Assembly: GCA_036936605.1 (NCBI GenBank)
Contig: JAUPFV010000002.1
Coordinates: 166,417,739-166,481,738 of the forward strand
DNA from: Limnanthes douglasii subsp. nivea
Lineage: Eukaryota > Streptophyta > Magnoliopsida > Brassicales > Limnanthaceae
DNA length: 64,000 nt
Reading direction: 5' to 3'
Shown: in pieces, positions 21,770-32,366 of the stretch
Numbering within the stretch: the first letter of the stretch is position 1
Layout: each line of letters starts with the position of its first letter
Made by a program: the position numbers and the translations under genes
The notes under the pieces: model-generated
Database searches by the model: none
Seen by the model: only the letters and a program-made list of their open reading frames with translations
Told to the model about the DNA's origin: nothing

Positions 21770-24626
21770 CTTTAACCTTTATCTTCGAAATTAGTTCGGG
21801 ATCCATCCATGTTGAAAAGTAATCAACAACAAAATCATGTATTGACGTCTTCATAGAGCATCAGGTAAGAGTCTAACTAGGTCGATGCTTCACCTATAAA
21901 AGGGTAGAGCTTCAGATAGCAACTCGAGCGGTACGACTGTGAAATAAATTGTATTGGTAACCATTGTTAGGTGTGGTATTTTTTCACCGACTCTTTGGCG
22001 TCGGCTATGATACTTGGCCAATAAAAATATGCAAGAAAAACACTATGCATTAGTGGTTTAAATCAACAATGGGTCGAGCCTTCCCACTGTAAAGCTCTTC
22101 TAAAATAATAAGAGACTCATTGAGACTATATCATCACAAAATATGGTGTCTTAAACACTGCTCATATAATAATATTACTCTGAATAATAAGAAGTTGTAT
22201 TGTTTGAGGACATAGTTTATCATGACTTACGATTAACTCATTAATTTTACCATTTTAACTCTACAAATATAGGCCAATCAAATCCCTGTAAAAGTTTCCT
22301 CGTACTCAGTCTAATTGTTAGATGTCTAAAAACAATATGGATGGCCTTGCTTTCCTAAAAGGGGCTAGTAACTATACACCTACCATGCATCCTTAAATAT
22401 GAAAAACCCTTGTTAGATCGAACCAATCACTCTGGAACCAAGATTTCAAGTGACGGTTTGAAGCTTTGAACGTCAAATTCAATCAAGAAATCGGCTAAAG
22501 CCTGAGTTTTGATATTTGTACTTGGTTCATATTTTATATCAAAATATTCTAATTGTAGTGACCTTTGAATTAACCTCTTTAAGAATATCTAAATTGTAAT
22601 ATTTTGGAGTGTAAAGGAAGTTCAAACCATAATTTAGTGTTCGTAAGGCCTCATTTTTCTCATGGTAACAATCATGAGACATGCCAACTTCTTACGTTGT
22701 AGGTATATTGTCTAGATGCTAGCAAGCTATTTCATCCATAATATACAAGCTTTCGACTATTATCTTCCTCTCTTATAAAAATGACCCTTACAACGTAGTC
22801 TTGAACAACCAAATAAACGAATAATTCATCTTAAGGGATAACTTCAGCCAAAATATATGGAGAAGCGAGATGCTCTTTTATCTTATGCAATATCATCTTA
22901 CACTCTCTAATCTAATGTAAGATACTAGCTAATTAAGACTTGGAAGAAAAAAGATCATATATCTTATAAGATAGACATGTTAAGCGCTTTTAGCATTCCA
23001 AACAAAATATATACCTCATTAATAGATCATGGTGGTTGCATTGTAGCCATACTTTTAGTTGCGTTGGATAAGCCTTCTATTGTTCACTCAATAGACAGAC
23101 GACAAATGTTTTGGACCATACCCCAAAAGTGCACCTCTCCGGATTAAGTTTGAGGTTGATTTCCCTCCAGTTCTCAAAATTCTCAATCAGATCGATAATG
23201 TGTTTAAAGCTTTTGCAGATATTGACAGATATATGATCAATATACACTTCAACGTTTATACCAATATGACTAGAAACTAACTTATTAACCAACCTTTAAT
23301 AAATCTCCCCAACTATTCCCAAACCAAAAGACATGATTATATAACAATGTAAACCTCTAGCAGTTATGAAGGTTGTGCTTTCTCGCTCTAATGGGTACAT
23401 TTTTTATTTGATTATGGTTGGATTAAACATCCATAAATGATATAAAAAAATTGTTTCCTAAAGTACTATTCACTAATTGGTCGAACCTGAGAACGGGTCC
23501 TTAGAGAATAATATGTTTAGGTATGTGACATTGATACACATCCTCCATTTATAATTCTTATTTCTTACCAGATTCCGGTTCGGTGTCCACAAAAGATATT
23601 GAGACTCTACAATATGGCCTATACTGGATAACTGATCCACTATTGGACAATCGTTATAGAATTTTTGACTGAAACCTCTCTCATCTTCTATATTATGGGC
23701 ATGGCTTTGGGGTTGACTGATACTTTATGACACATTATATCAGCCGAGACTTTGGTCACGTCTCTTGTTAACCAAGAAATATCATCCAAAGTAACTGCAA
23801 ACATGAAATAAGTTTACTCATGAGTTCCCTAATGAGTTAAGTACCAATATTCAATATTTTTCTATCATGAAAAAGATAAGGTTCGATGTCCTTCTTGGGA
23901 ATAACCAAACTAGGGGCTTTCCTTGGATCATTGATAACTTTGATCTCAACTTGATGACCCGATAATTGCTTCTTTTAGCGCCAATAAGGTTGTATAACAC
24001 TCTTTAGCAATATTTTTATTACTACGGACGACTCGAACTTTATACCCCAACGCGTACCCAAGACACTGCCATATTTTCGAGACTATTACATGCATTTTAT
24101 TCAGCCACGACCTACCAAAGATCTCATTATAATAAGTAGGATTGTTCACAATCATAAAAACAATGCAAACTACTTGCTTAAATTTTCTCTGTCTAAAAAT
24201 AACCTCGACTTTAAACTCTCATGTGAGCAAATCACTTGCCCCAATGAATCTCACCATAGTCTTTTCCAAAGGTCGAATAATTAGAGGATTCTTCATCCTA
24301 TCATATGTTGTTTTAAAAAGGATATTTGTCAAACTTCTGATATCGATTAAGAATCTCCAAATTCCCTCCCACTAAACATCAAAGAGAATCAAAATAACAT
24401 CTTCCTAAGGACCAGTTACGCCTTAAAGGTTATCATCATCAAATATTATTGGAGGATATGAAGCTCGATAAAAATGGGCAAACGTCCTCTCTTAAAATTG
24501 TGTTTTAAAGCTTATGACCTGCCTTTTTCCAGAATGGTTAGTTATTAGTGTAATGCTTTCAGTCAAATCTATATAATTTTCATGCATTAACCATTTATTT
24601 CTGTGGTCATCTCGACCCTTAAACAA
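21770..24626 (-). pseudogene. pol: Decayed Tat-lineage pol, copy B
   Basis: Duplicate of 14030-16909. RT fragment 23292-23077 shows EVYIDHISVN (second Asp of YxDD again lost but to His), and the protease block lies at 24155-23946. Different substitutions at the same dead codon fit neutral decay after duplication. Confidence 0.72.
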
Positions 24627-24677
24627 AGTTCTCCATGGTACCAGGGCACTCAGATTCTCCCTTCACCCACTCAGAGC

Positions 24678-24791
24678 TTGACAAATTGCTCAGTTTTCTT
24701 TCTATGTTTTTCCTTGCATCATCATATCTGTTTTACAAGTTCAGCTTTCTTTTTCCCATCTATGCTAGTTCTTTCACTCAAAGGCAAAGGA
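24678..24791 (-). pseudogene. pol: 114 bp integrase scrap of the element F family
   Basis: Matches 27705-27818 of element F with scattered differences (integrase, just past the catalytic Glu region). It sits at the right breakpoint of duplication B, sharing ttga there. Homology ends at 24791. Confidence 0.85.
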
Positions 24792-24859
24792 TCGGGTTGA
24801 TGGTTGATAATTTCACTAAGGCTGTCGACTTGGAATAAACCTAAGTTGAATTATCCCAT
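24792..24859. other. 68 bp of unassigned sequence left of the LTR fragment
   Basis: No match seen within the window. If the LTR end at 24860 is a true insertion boundary, this is pre-insertion sequence, and its last 5 bases cccat would be the target duplication. Confidence 0.4.
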
Positions 24860-24983
24860 TGATAAACTCCTCCTAGAATCAGTACTCTGAAATGGGATAG
24901 GGATAACTTTGCAACCAGGAACCCAAAAGGATTCAAGGATCAAAGGATGTGGATCGATAGGTCACACAAAGGTTGTGGAAAGG
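24860..24983 (-). repeat. 124 bp LTR fragment with intact outer end
   Basis: It starts exactly at the LTR terminus TGATAAACTCC (outer end of a minus-oriented 3' LTR) and matches the first 124 bp of the LTR at 2746 and the array LTRs. It stops abruptly at 24983, where sequence of another element begins. Plausibly the remains of element F's 3' LTR. Confidence 0.85.
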
Positions 24984-25504
24984 TGATGTAGTTGCACAAG
25001 CCCATGACTATATGGCCCTTTTGGACAAACAGAAACCGGCTTTATTTGGGGCCCATATATCAGAATTAGGCGATGCGACCACTCAAATCGAACGCGTCGA
25101 GAAGCCCAACGATTTTTCGAAAGCATCACTATGTGATGAAGTCCAGGCCCTAAATTTAGTCGTTTAAACCCTCGTTTTGCTGTTTTAGTAAATTTTCTGG
25201 ATTTTCCTGTTTTATTTAGATTTTATTAAAATACTTAACCAGCTCCAATCGCTTTGAAATTGGGCTGGGCTTTATTTTATTGCATAACAAAAAAAACTGT
25301 AATTTTGGGCTAGGGTTTCGAACACTTCTAGAAAAGACTCTCAAACCCTAGTTTTTCCTCGGACTTTTTTGAATGAAATTTTGATTTTTCTTTAAAGTCT
25401 CATTTACTCTAACCTAGGGTTAGAACTATCCATCGGTTGTTTTGTCTTCTTCCTCTTGATTTCTACAGCCGACGACTGTGTTTCAAAACCAGTCGCCACC
25501 ATAT
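24984..25504 (+). repeat. Putative partial LTR/leader of a second chromovirus-like family
   Basis: It lies directly before a PBS-like site and gag of the same orientation, and begins TGATGTAG. The region has the AAACCCTAG-rich, pyrimidine-rich character of a plant LTR/5' leader. No second LTR copy is present, so the boundary is inferred. The 64-codon ORF at 24973 is not considered a gene. Confidence 0.4.
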
Positions 25505-25514
25505 TGGTATCAGA
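25505..25514 (+). promoter_or_regulatory. Primer binding site, second family
   Basis: TGGTATCAGA followed by TTCAGAG: a 10-base match to the initiator tRNA-Met complement, 42 bases before the gag ATG. Confidence 0.65.
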
Positions 25515-25546
25515 TTCAGAGTTCCTACGGCGTGGGTAACGACGGT

Positions 25547-26625
25547 ATGCCGCCAAAGCGATCTTTTCGTGGGAAGTCCATTATTCCGATCACTGAATCA
25601 GTCGACCGTGATGAATTCGGTCAATTCCAATCCCAGGTTGGTGAACAGATGCACTCGTTGGGAAATCAGTTGAGAGACGTACAAGAAGCACTACACAGGC
25701 TGTTGAACAACCAAACCAACGACTTTCGAGCTCCAGGTTCGAGCAACCAACCGTTGGGATCTGAGAGAGAGATCGGCCGCGAGTAGAATCCGTTTGCTCC
25801 TCGGCGAGAACAAGTTAGGGGTCAATACTCACCACAAGACTGCCGTGACCAAGTCTTTGAGCAGCCGCCACCGAGAGATTCTGATCTGAACGCCAACAAC
25901 CGGTGGGAATCTGGATTCAGATTGGAGATCCCAGAGTTCCAAGGGGGTCTTGCACCGGAGGAGTTTTTAGATTGGATCGCCTCATTTGAAGAAGTTCTTG
26001 ATTTCAAGGAGGTTCCGGATGCAAAGCGGGTACAGTTGGCTGCCACTAAGTTCCGAGGCCGAGCTGCATCCTGGTGGCAACAGCTCAAGCAGACCAGATC
26101 AAGGCACGGTAAGCCAGAAATAACAACTTGGGCTAAGTTTGTGAAGCACATAAGGGCTACGTTTTTGCCTTACAACTAAAACCGCATAATGTATCAGCAG
26201 TTCCAAAACCTTAAACAAGGGTCAAAGACTGTTGACGAGTACACTAACGATTTTTTCACGCTACAAAACCGTGTATATATTACTGATTCAACAGATCAGC
26301 TAGTATCTCGCTATATAGGGGGGATGCGACAACAGTTTCAGGACCAGCTGAATATGTTCGACCCTGTGAATGTGTCTGAAGCACATCAGCGTGCACTGCA
26401 TCTGGAGAAAGCCCTTTCACGAAGGCCTTCTGGAGGAGACACTGCCAGACCAAATCCATTGACATACCCCAAAAGGACGGTTCCAAGCCCTAACCTAGGA
26501 GTGCCACTGCTTCTCCTATGCGCACAGGTGCTAATTTGCAGGACCCTAGTCGCACAGTTACTTCCTCACAGGTCCGGTGCTATCATTGTCATGAACTAGG
26601 GTACGTTGCTTTACAGTTTCCAAAA
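25547..26625 (+). pseudogene. gag: Gag of a second chromovirus-like element
   Basis: Start ATG at 25547 (MPPKRSFRGK). Capsid core EIPEFQGGLAPEEFLDWI, AASWWQQLK, FVKHIRATFLP and QGSKTVDEYTNDFF, distinct from the element 1/F gag. One frame from 25547 to about 26490, with TAG at 25784 (probably from CAG) and TAA at 26177, then a frameshift into the zinc-knuckle frame. The knuckle CYHCHELGYVALQF has lost its His (Tyr) and last Cys (Phe), so it would not bind zinc. Plus-strand orientation, opposite to the surrounding F-family sequences. Confidence 0.82.
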
Positions 26626-27262
26626 TTACGACAACAACCACAACACCCGAGGGGTCTGTTCGCTAACACTGCTGATTTTTCCCCGGAGGGCGAGCCACAG
26701 TTTGATGAAGAACCAAAGGATGTTGTTGATGAGGTTCCAGAGGACCAGGTTACAAGAGGAGATATTGGTCAGGCATTGGTTCTAAGGCGTATCTGCTTGA
26801 CGCCGAAAGCCAAAAGTGATGGGGATGATTGGCTACGGAACAATATTTTCCAATCGACTTGTACTATTGGGGGAAAGGTATGCAAATTCGTTATTGATTC
26901 AGGGAGCTGCGAAAATGTTATCTCTGAAGAAGTTGTCCAGAAACTGGCCCTGAAAACAGAAGACCACCCAAACCCTACAAGCTTGCCTGGTTAAAGAAAG
27001 GTAGTGAGGTAAGTATCTCTAGAAGATGTCTGGTATCTTTCTCTGTTGGTAACTATAGGGATAAAGCTTGGTGCGATGTCATTGGGATGGATACGTGTCA
27101 CTTGTTGCTAGGTCGACCCTGACAATATGATAGAAGTGTCACATATGATGGTAGGAGGAACCGCTACAGTTTTATATGGAATAATGTCAGGTTCATATTA
27201 ACACCAACTAGAGAGGTTTCTCCAAAACCTGCCCTTGCAGTATCAAAGGAGGTTCATATTAA
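26626..27262 (+). pseudogene. pol: Protease region of the second chromovirus-like element, truncated
   Basis: KVCKFVIDSGSCENVISEE carries the retropepsin D-S-G. A one-base frameshift near 26975 leads into YKLAWLKKGSEV and DTCHLLLGRP, followed by TGA where Trp is expected. It ends in ILTPTREV-type linker residues before RT. RT onward is absent because the sequence joins the inverted pol tail of element F at about 27263. Confidence 0.8.
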
Positions 27263-27267
27263 CACCA
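27189..27267 (+). repeat. 18 bp direct repeat at an element-element junction
   Basis: AGGTTCATATTAACACCA occurs at 27189-27206 and again at 27250-27267. The second copy is the exact joint to element F, whose own sequence resumes with caccatac. It looks like templated filler added during end joining. Confidence 0.8.
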
Positions 27268-27653
27268 TACTTGCTGTTTTGATCACGTGGATTCTCTAGT
27301 TGATTAAGCAATCCTCCAACAGCTTTGTTAAATTTTTTTGCTCTTGATCGAGTTGTTGGACCAGCCGGCAAAATAAGAATATCTTCAACTTCAAGCTCAT
27401 CTTCTTTTTCAAGTTGTTCATCTGGTTCTTGCACATTTCCATGTTCTAAGCTCCTTGTGTCATCTAGGATCACATCATCCTCTCCCACTTGAAAAGGATT
27501 TGACCTCAAATCCATTTCATCTGCGATAAAAGGAACCAAATCGGAAACATTAAAGGTAGGACTCACTTTATACTTACCTCGCAGGTCAAGTTGATACGCA
27601 TCAATTTTGACTTCCTCACTTCTGGAAATCTTTCCTTTCTTAAGTGCACCCAT
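27263..27653 (-). pseudogene. pol: Element F pol C-terminal tail
   Basis: It holds YQLDLRGKYKVSPTFNVSDL (the integrase C-terminal TFNVxDL block), DLRSNPFQVGEDDVILDDT, the acidic stretch and GPTTRSRAKKFNKAVGG. The last roughly 15 codons and the 3' UTR are lost at 27263. Bases up to 27469 are what the array units retain. Confidence 0.85.
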
Positions 27654-28452
27654 ACTTGATCTCCAACCTCAAAAACTTTCTCACATCTTCCCTTGTTTGC
27701 TTGTTTGACAAATTGCTCAGATTTCTTTCTATGTTTTTCCTTGCATCATTTTATCTATTTTACAAGTTCAACTTTATTTTTCCCATCTATGCTAGTTCTT
27801 TCACTCAAAGGCAAAGGAATTAGATCCAAAGGAGATATTGGGTTAAATCCATAAACAATTTGAAAATTAGAGTATTTAGAAGCATAATGCATAGAATGAT
27901 TGTATGCAAATTCAACATGCGGCAAACATTCTTCCCAAGTTTTTAAGTTCTTTTTAATTAATGCACGTAGAAGAGTGGACAAAATCCTATTTACTACTTC
28001 TGTTTGTCCATCAGTTTGTGGGTGACAGGTAGTAGAAAATAAAAGCTTAGTCCCTAACTTAGACCACAAAGTTTTCCAAAAGTAACTTAGAAACTTAGTG
28101 TCCCTATCTGAAACTATCGTCCTAGGCATGCCATGCAAACGAACTATCTCTTTAAAGAACATAGTAGCAATGTGCAACGCATCATCAGTTTTGTGACAAG
28201 CAACAAAGTGTGGGCCATTTTAGAGAATCGATCAACAACCACAAAATGGAATCCTTACCAGTTCTAGTCCTAGGCAATCCAACTACAAAGTCCATAGATA
28301 TATCATTCCAAGGATGTGTAGGAATAGGTAAAGGAGTATACAAACCGTGGGATTGAACCTTAGATTTGTCTTGTTTGCAAGTAGCACATCTGTCACAGGT
28401 TCTTTCAACATCCCTCCTCATATGTGGCCAATGGAAGTGATCTAGCATGAGT
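27654..28452 (-). pseudogene. pol: Element F integrase
   Basis: From 28448: [21 protein letters not shown] (the CxxC half of the HHCC zinc finger), [15 protein letters not shown] with the first Asp, two frameshifts near 28200, then [14 protein letters not shown] with the second Asp, [13 protein letters not shown] with the catalytic Glu, and EFAYNHS. Downstream (27654-27755) is broken by several stops. The HH half of the finger is gone with the RNase H deletion. Confidence 0.87.
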
Positions 28453-29448
28453 AAGCTTCTCTTTTAAGGATTGAAATGCTTCTTCTTGAGCTTTTTCCCA
28501 CTTGAAACCAACGTTCTTCTTTATTATTTCAGTGAGTGGTGCAGCTAAGGTGCTGAAATCTTTTACAAAACGCCTATAAAATCTTGCAAGGCCGTGGAAG
28601 CTTCTCGCTTCTCCAACTGTTTTTGGACTTGGCCATTGGCGGATTGCCTTAACTTTTTCCTCATCCACCTTAATACCATCTGCACTTATAACAAAACCTA
28701 AAAAGACAAGATTATCGGTACAAAAAGTGCATTTCTTAAGATTAGCATAGAGATTTTCCTACCTAAGTACACTTAAAATCAATTTCAGATGGTGAACATG
28801 TTCTTCTAAGCACTTGCTGTAAATTAAGATGTCATCGAAATATACTACAACAAAAACTCCTATATAAGCCCTTAGAACATGATTCATTAACCGCATGAAT
28901 GTACTAGGTGCATTAGTCAGCCCAAATGGCATTACTAACCATTCATATAGTCCATGCTTAGTTTTAAATGCAGTTTTCCACTTATCCCCTTCTTTCATCC
29001 TAATTTGGTGATAACCACTTTTAAGATCGACCGTAGAAAAAATGCTAGAACCATGCAATTCATCCAACATATCATCTAATCTAGGTATAGGATGGCGATA
29101 CTTTACTGTTACGTTGTTGATGGCTCTGCAATCAAAACACATTCTCCAGCTTCCATCTTTCTTGGGCACAAGTAAAACTGGTATCGCACAAGGACTCATG
29201 CTTTCACGTATATGTCCTTTTTCCATCAGTTCACTGATTTGCCTTTGCAATTCTTTTGTCTCCACTGGAGTAGTTCTATAAGCAGGTCTGTTAGGAAGGG
29301 AGGCTCCAGGTACAAAATCTATTTGGTGTTCGATGCCTCTAATTGGTGCAAGCCCCTTTGGATTGTCTTCAGGGAATACATCTTCAAATTCCTGCAAGAG
29401 AGAAGTCATCTCACTCGGCAACACCGGTGTTAAGTTAGTTAAACTCAT
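28453..29448 (-). pseudogene. pol: Element F reverse transcriptase
   Basis: 229 open codons from the Met at 29448 hold [16 protein letters not shown] fingers, [17 protein letters not shown] (first catalytic Asp), [17 protein letters not shown] and [13 protein letters not shown] (YxDD-type FDD). A TAG at 28759-28761 (likely CAG) is followed in the same frame by the RT thumb and connection ([35 protein letters not shown]). At about 28452 it jumps into the integrase zinc finger out of frame: the RNase H domain is deleted. Confidence 0.9.
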
Positions 29449-30340
29449 AAGAGTTTCCTTAAACCCAAAAGTAACATAGGTTGCTTAGAGAATAATGCTT
29501 TCTTAACCTCGCCAGATTTTGCATAGAAATTCGAATGTTTAGTTACCCGACTTTCCTTGTTCTGCATATGCTTTTGATCTTGGTAAACTTCTCGTGGAGT
29601 CATGGGAACTAGAGTGGTTTTCCTTCCTTGAAACTCAAATGTATGGCGATTAGTGAATCCATCATTGATAACCTTTCCATCAGATTGCCATGGCCTTCCT
29701 CACAGTATGTGACTAGCCTCCATTGGTAGAACATCACATAAAACTTCATCTTCGTACTTACCAATGGCTAAGGGAACTTCTACTTGGTGGCTAACTTTCA
29801 TTTCTCCATTGTGGTTAAGCCATTGAAGCTTGTAAGGTGCTGGATGCTTTTTCGTTTTTAAACCAAGCTTCTTTACCATAGATTCACTTGCCACATTGGT
29901 ACAACTGCCTCCATCGATAATAAGGCTACAAACTTTCCCTTGAACAAGACACCTAGTGTGAAACAGATTCTCCCTTTGCTCTTGTTCTTCTTGTTTTGCT
30001 TGAACGCTTAAAGACCTTATGGCTACCAATAAATCTCCTTTAGCAGGTCGCTCTAAGTGTTCTTCGGAAGAATCAGAGACAATTTCTTCTTCCTCTCAAA
30101 TTATTTCTCCATTATCTAGAATTGTCATAATCTTCTTATTAGAACACACATTAGCATAATGTCCCATCCCTTTGCACTTGAAACACTTAACATCACGAAT
30201 TCTGATTGCAACCTCTTTAGGTTTTCCCTTGTTATCAATAGACAATGGTGTTCCAGATTTTTGGTTCACCTCTACATAGCTTCCTTTCTGATAATTGGTC
30301 TTCTCATCTTTTGAATAACTTAGCTTAATTGTTACTGCCC
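29449..30340 (-). pseudogene. pol: Element F zinc knuckle and protease
   Basis: The knuckle CFKCKGMGHYANVC lies near 30150-30190. TGA at 30096-30098 replaces a Ser codon between the knuckle and protease. The open protease part (30029-29702) has LIIDGGSCTNVAS and ends at HIL, where TGA 29700-29702 replaces the first Leu of LLGR/LGRPW. A 1 bp deletion near 29467 breaks the link to RT. All three lesions recur in the ten array units. Confidence 0.88.
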
Positions 30341-31117
30341 CTAAACCGTAACTTGATCTTGAGGAGTTCTTTCTTTTAACTTGTGTTCAAATAGCAAAGC
30401 TTTGTGTAGCATCTCTTCTAGTTCAACATAATACTGAGTTTCCAATCTGTCTTGAATTTCTCTATTTAAACCCCCAAGAAACCTTGACATTGTTGCCTCT
30501 CTATCTTCTGAAATATCAGCTTGCAACATTAAGGTCTCCATTTCTTCATAATACTCTTCAACAGATCGGCTTCCTTGTGTTAATCTCCTCAGCTTTAGAT
30601 GCAGCTCACGGTGGTAATGACTAGGAACAAACCTCTTCAGCATAATGGCTTTCATTTCTGCCCATGATTCTATAGGATGTTCCCCATTACGCCTTCTTGA
30701 GGTAACTAGTTGATCCCACCAACTAAGAGCATAATCATACAATTCAGTAGCAGCAATTCTTACTCGATTCGTCTCCGTGTAGTGTTGAATGTTGAAAACG
30801 AGTTCAATCTTCTTTTCCCATTCCAAATAGGCATCTGGATCGTTTTTTCCATGGAATGGTGGAATCTTAATCTTGAGACCTCCAAGATTGTCACGCCTAT
30901 TGCCCTCTCTTGTACGTCTATGGTGCCTTCTATGGCTGTTTCGAGACGAATTGCTCATGCGTTCATAATATTCATCAGCGGCTTCATTTCTGAATTGTTC
31001 AGGTAGTTCATGGTTTCTTCTTGGATTGGTTTGTTGTGAACAGTTCCGCTCCTGGTCATTGTTTGATTGAAGCTCTTCGCGAAAGGCATCTATCTTGGTG
31101 TCTATCAAATTTGTCAT
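30341..31117 (-). pseudogene. gag: Element F gag
   Basis: 258 open codons from an internal Met (MTNLIDTK). The original start (MSNSNDAEN, near 31169) is put out of frame by a 10 bp deletion near 31128, giving a stop after about 18 codons. The capsid core is as in element 1 with ALSWWDQLV restored. A 1 bp deletion near 30383 shifts the last residues to KLKERTPQDQVTV. The protein from this Met is identical to those in array units 3, 4, 6, 7 and 10. Confidence 0.9.
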
Positions 31118-31486
31118 AGCTTCAATTTGTTATTGAAATTACTGTTTTCTGCATCATTTGAATTAGACATCCTTTTGTACAAAACAAAACAAATACAAAT
31201 CACCAGCAACAAGTCCTTGGAAAGTTCTTCAATTTATTTAAAACCATAAAACATATCCAAATCTTTTTTCCTAAGAATATTAAGAGATAAGTTTCACAAC
31301 AGTACCTAAAACGATTTTCAACGATTTTAAATCCCAAACAACTATAACTAGGGTGAAATATATCAGAATTTCGTGATTCAAAATGAAATCGTCACACGAA
31401 CACTCAAATCTTCACAAACAAAATGATAATATAAAATAGATGAAGAAAAATTAATGAGAAAGAGAATACCCAACTTTCAGAAAGTT

Positions 31487-31498
31487 GCTCTGATACCA
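31487..31498 (-). promoter_or_regulatory. Primer binding site of element F
   Basis: TGGTATCAGAGC on minus, 2 bases from the LTR1 end, as in element 1. Confidence 0.9.
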
Positions 31499-31500
31499 CT

Positions 31501-31931
31501 TGATAAACTCCTCCTAGAATCGGCCCTCTGAAATGGGATAGGGATAACTTTGCAACCAGGAAACCAAAAGGATTTAAGGATCAAAGGATGTCGATCGATA
31601 GGTCACAAAAAGGTTGTGGACAGGCCTTTGATATTCCAACTGATCTTCCTTTGGATATGACGCACCAAATGAAGAACAGGTTTTCTTGTGGATATTACAC
31701 ACCAACAAGAGAAGAGTAAAACTTAAGAAGTTTTTTTTTCAGAATCAAAGATAGTCTAACCATTGGAATTCTGAGTACATAGTTTTTACAGGAGGAAGAA
31801 CTAGCCTTGAACACAATTAAGGCTGTTCTTGGAAACATAATGCATGCCTCTAAAACAATTAAGGCTTTTCTTGGAAACAAAATGCTTTAATATTGAAAAT
31901 ACAAAGTATCAATGATATAAGCTGGAAATCA
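31501..31931 (-). repeat. LTR1 (shared by element F and unit 1)
   Basis: 431 bp. Left edge ccact|TGATAAACTCCTCC (alpha type, as in element 1). PPT purine run intact at 31934-31947. The TATA position (about 31778-31790) reads TGTAAAAACTATG. Confidence 0.88.
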
Positions 31932-32366
31932 GACCCTTCCCTCCTCCAAGGACGTGGCTTTTGGTGTAGATGGGCCTTGGGCTTTTATTTCAACAAATGG
32001 GCAATGGTAAAGTGAAACAATTGCCTCATTAAAAACCTTGTCAAGAAAACCCATTGGGACAAAACTTGAACAAGGGAAAAAGAGTACAATCGAGACACTT
32101 TCTCATTTGTTGAAATCAATTAGCTTGAATCAAGACCAAAGTGGTTTGACAAGCCTTTCCACCATACTTGCTGTTTTGATCACGTGGATTCTCTAGTTGA
32201 TTAAGCAATCCTCCAACAGCTTTGTTAAATTGTTTTGCTCTTGATCGAGTTGTTGGACCAGCTGATAAAATAAGAATATCTTCAACTTCAAGCTCATCTT
32301 CTTTTTCAAGTTGTTCATCTGGTTCTTGCATATTTCCATGTTCTAAGCTCGTTGTGTCATCTAGGA

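Larger units (their letters stand above)
16997..24681. repeat. Segmental tandem duplication, copy B
   Basis: Second copy of 9316-16964, same orientation, 7,685 bp against 7,649 bp. Its right end joins a scrap of integrase from the element F family with shared bases ttga at the breakpoint. Divergence from A is visible about every few tens to a hundred bases, clearly more than between the 3.23 kb array units, so the duplication is older than the array. Confidence 0.93.
27263..31931 (-). mobile_element. Element F: internally deleted chromovirus-like element, probable relative of the array founder
   Basis: Minus order: LTR1 (31501-31931, shared with array unit 1), PBS 31487-31498, leader, gag, PR, RT, then a deletion, integrase and pol tail to 27263. 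Same family as element 1. It carries the five gag-pol lesions found in the array units but not their pol deletion (27470-29136 is present here). The left LTR is missing except possibly for 24860-24983. Several further frameshifts in integrase. Confidence 0.88.

Noticed and set aside
30710..31006. Plus-strand ORFs of 98, 81, 73 and 60 codons recurring in every unit
   Set aside because: They are antisense shadows of gag, pol tail and RT. Their apparent conservation follows from unit identity, and no known domain or start context is seen.
31695..31880. 61- to 101-codon minus-strand ORFs inside the LTRs (MFPRKALIVLEAC)
   Set aside because: They lie in LTR sequence and are broken by ordinary T-run length changes between units; no protein similarity.
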